Below, one piece after another: positions 61,212 through 64,000 of a stretch of 64,000 nt of DNA. The stretch comes from Sphingomonas faeni. GTDB taxonomy: Bacteria; Pseudomonadota; Alphaproteobacteria; Sphingomonadales; Sphingomonadaceae. A model generated the notes under the pieces. It had not been told where the DNA came from. It made no database searches and was given only the letters and a program-made list of their open reading frames with translations. Each line of letters opens with the position of its first letter. Within the stretch, counting starts at the first letter, position 1. The position numbers and the translations under genes are program-made. Location of the stretch: positions 62,001 through 126,000 of the forward strand of contig NZ_QAYE01000004.1 in NCBI RefSeq assembly GCF_003053745.1, in the 5' to 3' direction.

Positions 61212-61281
61212 CGTTCGTGCTGAGCGAAGTCGAAGCACCTACGCACGTGGCCTGTCCTTCGACTTCGCTCAGGACGAACGG
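61212..61281. repeat. inverted repeat (class 6, short form)
   Basis: CGTTCGTGCTGAGCGAAGTCG at the left and CGACTTCGCTCAGGACGAACG at the right, one mismatch, with CTTCGAC / GTCGAAG inside. The ends match those of 16119-16267, but the interior is shorter. Between convergent genes. Confidence 0.85.
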
Positions 61282-61312
61282 ACAAAGGGGCGTGGCAGTC
61301 CCCGAACCTAGC

Positions 61313-62041
61313 TTACCGCGGCACCGCCAGCGTCACGATCGAGACGCCCGGCGTCATCGGCAGGCGACCGACCATGTGGCGTTCCAGGCGGAAGATCTTC
61401 TCGAACAGCGCGTTTACCAGCTTGGGCGGCGGGGAGTCGTCGCTGTCGTCGCGGCCGGAGAGGCGGCCGGCGATCCGCGCCGCGGCCGCCAGCGGGAACA
61501 GCAGCGAGTTGAAATAGCCGAGCTTTTCGGGCTTCAGGCCCGCCGTCTCGATCGCTGTCTTGAGCGTGGCCTTCGAATAGCGACGGTGGTGGTGGTTCAC
61601 CACGTCGTGCGCGCTCCAGAGCCACGCATGCGCAGGCACAGCGATCAGGATCTTGCCGCCGGGCGCGAGGCAATCGGCCATCGCCTTCAGCGCGGCGACG
61701 TCGTCCTCGATGTGCTCGACCACGTCTAGGACCGCGATCAGGTCGTAATGCTTGCGGGGCACCCCCGGCAGCTCGGGCAAAGGCGCCGCCCCCACCGGCT
61801 TCCCCAGCCGCTCGCTCGCGATCTCGCGCGCCGCCGGATCAATCTCGATCGCGTCGATCTCACCGAACTCGGCCAGCATCGGCAGGTTATGCCCGGTGCC
61901 ACAGCCGATCTCGAGGATCTTCGCATCCTTCGGCAACGCGCCGTAGCGTGTCAGGTAATCCGCCAGGATGTCGCGGCGGGCGCGGTACCACCAGTGGGTG
62001 GAGTCATGCGCGGCCATCCGGTCGTAGACGATGCGGTCCAT
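61313..62041 (-). CDS. class I SAM-dependent methyltransferase
   Basis: 242 residues: SAM motif ILEIGCGTGHNLPML (about 40-55), IDAIEID, then VLDVVEHIEDDVAALKAM and GGKILIAVPAHAWLWSAHDVVNHHHRRY, a pattern found in methyltransferases beside polyprenyl-sugar glycosyltransferases. Substrate unknown, possibly the glycan made by the neighbours. ATG start. It lies 30 bases downstream of the GtrA-like gene on the same strand. Confidence 0.85.
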   Translation of the reverse strand: MDRIVYDRMAAHDSTHWWYRARRDILADYLTRYGALPKDAKILEIGCGTGHNLPMLAEFGEIDAIEIDPAAREIASERLGKPVGAAPLPELPGVPRKHYDLIAVLDVVEHIEDDVAALKAMADCLAPGGKILIAVPAHAWLWSAHDVVNHHHRRYSKATLKTAIETAGLKPEKLGYFNSLLFPLAAAARIAGRLSGRDDSDDSPPPKLVNALFEKIFRLERHMVGRLPMTPGVSIVTLAVPR

Positions 62042-62071
62042 TAAGTGTCGGCCCTGCGGTTGAAGTTCATG

Positions 62072-62497
62072 TCAGTTGAAAACCCAGAAACGGTTGAGCA
62101 CGAACGTCACGATCGCAGCAAGAAAAACGGCGGGGATCAACGGGATCCACGGATGCAAGTGCAGCAGCGCCGTACCGATCCAAGTGATGACCGCATTGAG
62201 CGCTAGCCCCGAGCCCTGGACGATCACGAACTTCACATGACGACCGGCGCCCGGCTCCTTCGCATGCCCCTTGAAGCTCCAGCGGCTGTGCAGGAAGAAG
62301 CCTACCACCACCGCGACGGCAAACGCGAACGGCACCGCGGCCACCGCCTGGCGGGGCGGGAACACGTACGCGGTCAGCGGCAGGTAGACGAGCGAATAGA
62401 CGACGCTGGAAATCCCGCCGGCGATCCCGAAGCGCACGAGCTGGCCGAGCACGCCGCTCGCCCGCATCTGCTCCATCTGTCGCCAAATCGCCTGCAT
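62072..62497 (-). CDS. GtrA-like membrane protein
   Basis: 141 residues from the ATG at 62497, with four transmembrane helices; LGQLVRFGIAGGISSVVYSLVYLPLTAYV, GFFLHSRWSFKG and VTFVLNRFWVFN are the GtrA signatures (V-x-F-x-x-N-R-x-W-x-F). GtrA proteins are thought to flip undecaprenyl-phosphate-linked sugars. The frame is open upstream to 62845 but that part is antisense to the next gene. Divergent from the GT-C-like gene by about 90 bases. Confidence 0.88.
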   Translation of the reverse strand: MQAIWRQMEQMRASGVLGQLVRFGIAGGISSVVYSLVYLPLTAYVFPPRQAVAAVPFAFAVAVVVGFFLHSRWSFKGHAKEPGAGRHVKFVIVQGSGLALNAVITWIGTALLHLHPWIPLIPAVFLAAIVTFVLNRFWVFN

Positions 62498-62587
62498 GCC
62501 CGCCTTGTTCTTTACCGATACCGCGATAGAGCGGCGCCGAAGACAAGCCCGCGCATCTAGTGTGCGCGCGGGCAGGAGGAAAGCGTT

Positions 62588-64000
62588 TTGGATCAGGCCC
62601 CCGCTTCTCGACAGCGCACGCTGCTGGACGAACTCGACCGGCATTGGATCGCGCTGACGCTGCTCGCCTGGGTGGCGGTGGCGGCGTGGTCGATGGTCGA
62701 TCGCTGGGGCCAGATCCGCTGGCTGTCGCTCGGGGATACCGACGACAACATGCGGCTGATGCAGGTCCGCGCGCTGCTCGACGGGCAGGGCTGGTACGAT
62801 CTGCGCAACTATCGGATGAACCCGCCGGTCGGTTTCGACATTCACTGGAGCCGGATCGTCGACCTGCCGATCGCCGGCCTCATCCTGTTCTTCCGCCTGT
62901 TCACCAGCAACAGCTGGGCGGAGCGGCTCGCCTGCGGGATCGCGCCCTTACTGCCGTTGTCGATTGCGATGCTCGGCATCGGCGCGACCGTGCGAAGGCT
63001 GATCAGCCCTTACGCGTGGCCGCTCGCGGTCGTGTTCATGGTCGGCGCGACGGGCACGATGCTGATGTTCATGCCCGAACGGATCGATCATCACGGCTGG
63101 CAGCTTGCCATGCTGAGCCTGACGGTCGCCGGTCTGTGCGATGCGAACGGACGTCGTGGTGGCGCGATGGTCGGGATCGCGAGTGCGGTGTCGCTGTCGA
63201 TCGGGCTCGAGCTGTTGCCCTATGCGGCGATGGCGGGGGCGATCATCGCCTTGCGCTGGGTATGGGATCGATCGGAAGCCGAGCGGCTGTCGATCTATGC
63301 GCTGACCTTGGGTGGTGGTAGCACGCTCGGGTTCGCGCTGTTCGCCTCGAACGCCAACCAGGCGATGCGGTGCGATGCGCTGACGCCGGTGTGGCTGAGC
63401 GTGATGATCGCGGCGGGGATGCTGCTGTTCCTGCTCGCGCGGTTCGGCCCTTCGTCGCGCGGGATGCGGCTGGCGCTGGCGGTCGCGGCCGGGGCGGCGA
63501 TCGTCGTCGGGTTCGCGCTGGTCTTCCCGCAGTGCCTGGGCCGGCCCGAGGGGATTTCGCCCGAGCTGCAACGCAACTGGCTGGACAATGTCCGCGAGGC
63601 GAAACCGATCTACAAGCACAGCTTCCGGGTCGGTTTCTCGCTGGCGACGCTGCCGATCATCGGCCTGATCGGGGCGATCCTTGCGGCTTGGCGTGCGCGT
63701 CGCGCTTCAAGCGCAGTCGGCTGGGCAGCTGTCGCGCTGTTCACCGCGTTCGCCTGCGCGATGCTGTTGTGGCAGGTCCGCGCCGGACCCGCCGCACAGA
63801 TGCTGGCGATCCCGGGAGCGACCGCGCTGGCCTGGCTGATCATCCCCCGATTGCTCGGCAACCGATCGATCGCAGTGCGCGTGCTGGGGACGGCCTTCGC
63901 GTTCCTGATCGTCTCGGGCATGTTCGCCGGGATGGTGCTCAAATACCTGCCGATCGACCGGCCGAAGCCGTATGAAAAGCGCGTCAACATGGCGACCGGC
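62588..64000 (+). CDS. polytopic GT-C-like membrane protein, right end cut off
   Basis: The frame runs 471 codons to the window edge. The TTG at 62588 is preceded at 5-6 bases by a strong AGGAGGAAA, which decides the start. Residues: hydrophobic helix LTLLAWVAVAAWSM, then GDTDDNMRLMQVRALLDGQGWYDL and NPPVGFDIHWSRIVDLPIAGLIL, followed by many hydrophobic helices. The acidic DTDD loop after helix 1 resembles the catalytic loop of GT-C glycosyltransferases such as STT3, PglB or GT39/GT83. Sphingomonad homologues are sometimes mislabelled AcrB/D/F. It is the likely glycan-transferring partner of GtrA and GtrB. Confidence 0.75.
   Translation, partial: MDQAPASRQRTLLDELDRHWIALTLLAWVAVAAWSMVDRWGQIRWLSLGDTDDNMRLMQVRALLDGQGWYDLRNYRMNPPVGFDIHWSRIVDLPIAGLILFFRLFTSNSWAERLACGIAPLLPLSIAMLGIGATVRRLISPYAWPLAVVFMVGATGTMLMFMPERIDHHGWQLAMLSLTVAGLCDANGRRGGAMVGIASAVSLSIGLELLPYAAMAGAIIALRWVWDRSEAERLSIYALTLGGGSTLGFALFASNANQAMRCDALTPVWLSVMIAAGMLLFLLARFGPSSRGMRLALAVAAGAAIVVGFALVFPQCLGRPEGISPELQRNWLDNVREAKPIYKHSFRVGFSLATLPIIGLIGAILAAWRARRASSAVGWAAVALFTAFACAMLLWQVRAGPAAQMLAIPGATALAWLIIPRLLGNRSIAVRVLGTAFAFLIVSGMFAGMVLKYLPIDRPKPYEKRVNMATG

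Noticed and set aside
62560..63321. Plus-strand open frame of 253 codons near the right end
   Set aside because: Arg/Ala/Gly-rich shadow. The adjacent frame starting at 62588 has a strong ribosome-binding site, membrane helices and no stop to the window edge.
1..64000. Searched for tRNA, rRNA, prophage, IS elements and attachment sites
   Set aside because: No cloverleaf-like or rRNA-like sequence, transposase, integrase or terminal repeat with target duplication could be recognised by eye.

Overview
The window is GC-rich core chromosome of an alphaproteobacterium, most likely Sphingomonas or a close sphingomonad. It has a Shemin-pathway 5-aminolevulinate synthase, the alphaproteobacterial division regulator MipZ, an lgt / MidA-type methyltransferase / pgeF cluster, PHA granule genes and many sphingomonad-type hypothetical proteins. 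There is no prophage, IS element, CRISPR array, rRNA or tRNA that I can see. Gene density is high, many neighbours overlap by 1-8 bases, and GTG/TTG starts are frequent.

Layout. 1-4.3 kb: Uma2-type fragment, hemA, murI, then plsY-dprA. 4.3-7.6 kb: a GC-poorer gap with one small hypothetical gene, then topA. 7.7-10.1 kb: a Sel1-like protein, panC and, in the other direction, mipZ plus a membrane-anchored J-domain protein. 10.2-13 kb: phosphohexomutase, PH-domain protein, exonuclease. 13.1-16.1 kb: an overlapping three-gene signalling operon (CHASE3 histidine kinase, stand-alone receiver, receiver-HWE-type kinase). 16.3-22.9 kb: TetR repressor divergent from a tripartite RND efflux operon, with a perfect 20-bp palindrome between them. 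23-28.2 kb: FMN reductase, PBP1A, threonine aldolase, EamA transporter. 28.1-34.6 kb: epimerase, M28 peptidase, aminopeptidase N, tadA, rpmB. 34.7-42.2 kb: phytase-like secreted protein, glycine-zipper protein, phosphoribosyltransferase, Cys/Met-metabolism PLP enzyme, pgeF, GNAT, MidA-type methyltransferase, lgt. 42.3-48 kb: acyl-CoA synthetase, an orphan molybdopterin-binding oxidoreductase subunit, hemH, phaB. 48.4-53.9 kb: murA, Crp/Fnr regulator, clpS, phasin, phaC. 54.3-60 kb: class I aminotransferase, TauE/SafE transporter, thioesterase, HxlR regulator divergent from a small secreted protein, and the RelA/SpoT homologue. 60-64 kb: a GtrB-like glycosyltransferase, methyltransferase, GtrA-like protein and a polytopic GT-C-like protein that runs off the end; together they look like a lipid-linked sugar modification system.

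The most striking non-genic feature is the intergenic repeats. About 20 imperfect inverted repeats of 55-150 bp, falling into about seven sequence classes, sit in nearly every gap over 100 bp. One supplies the N-terminal codons of a methyltransferase gene, one is tandemly duplicated, and one class keeps a conserved asymmetric interior that hairpin pairing does not require.
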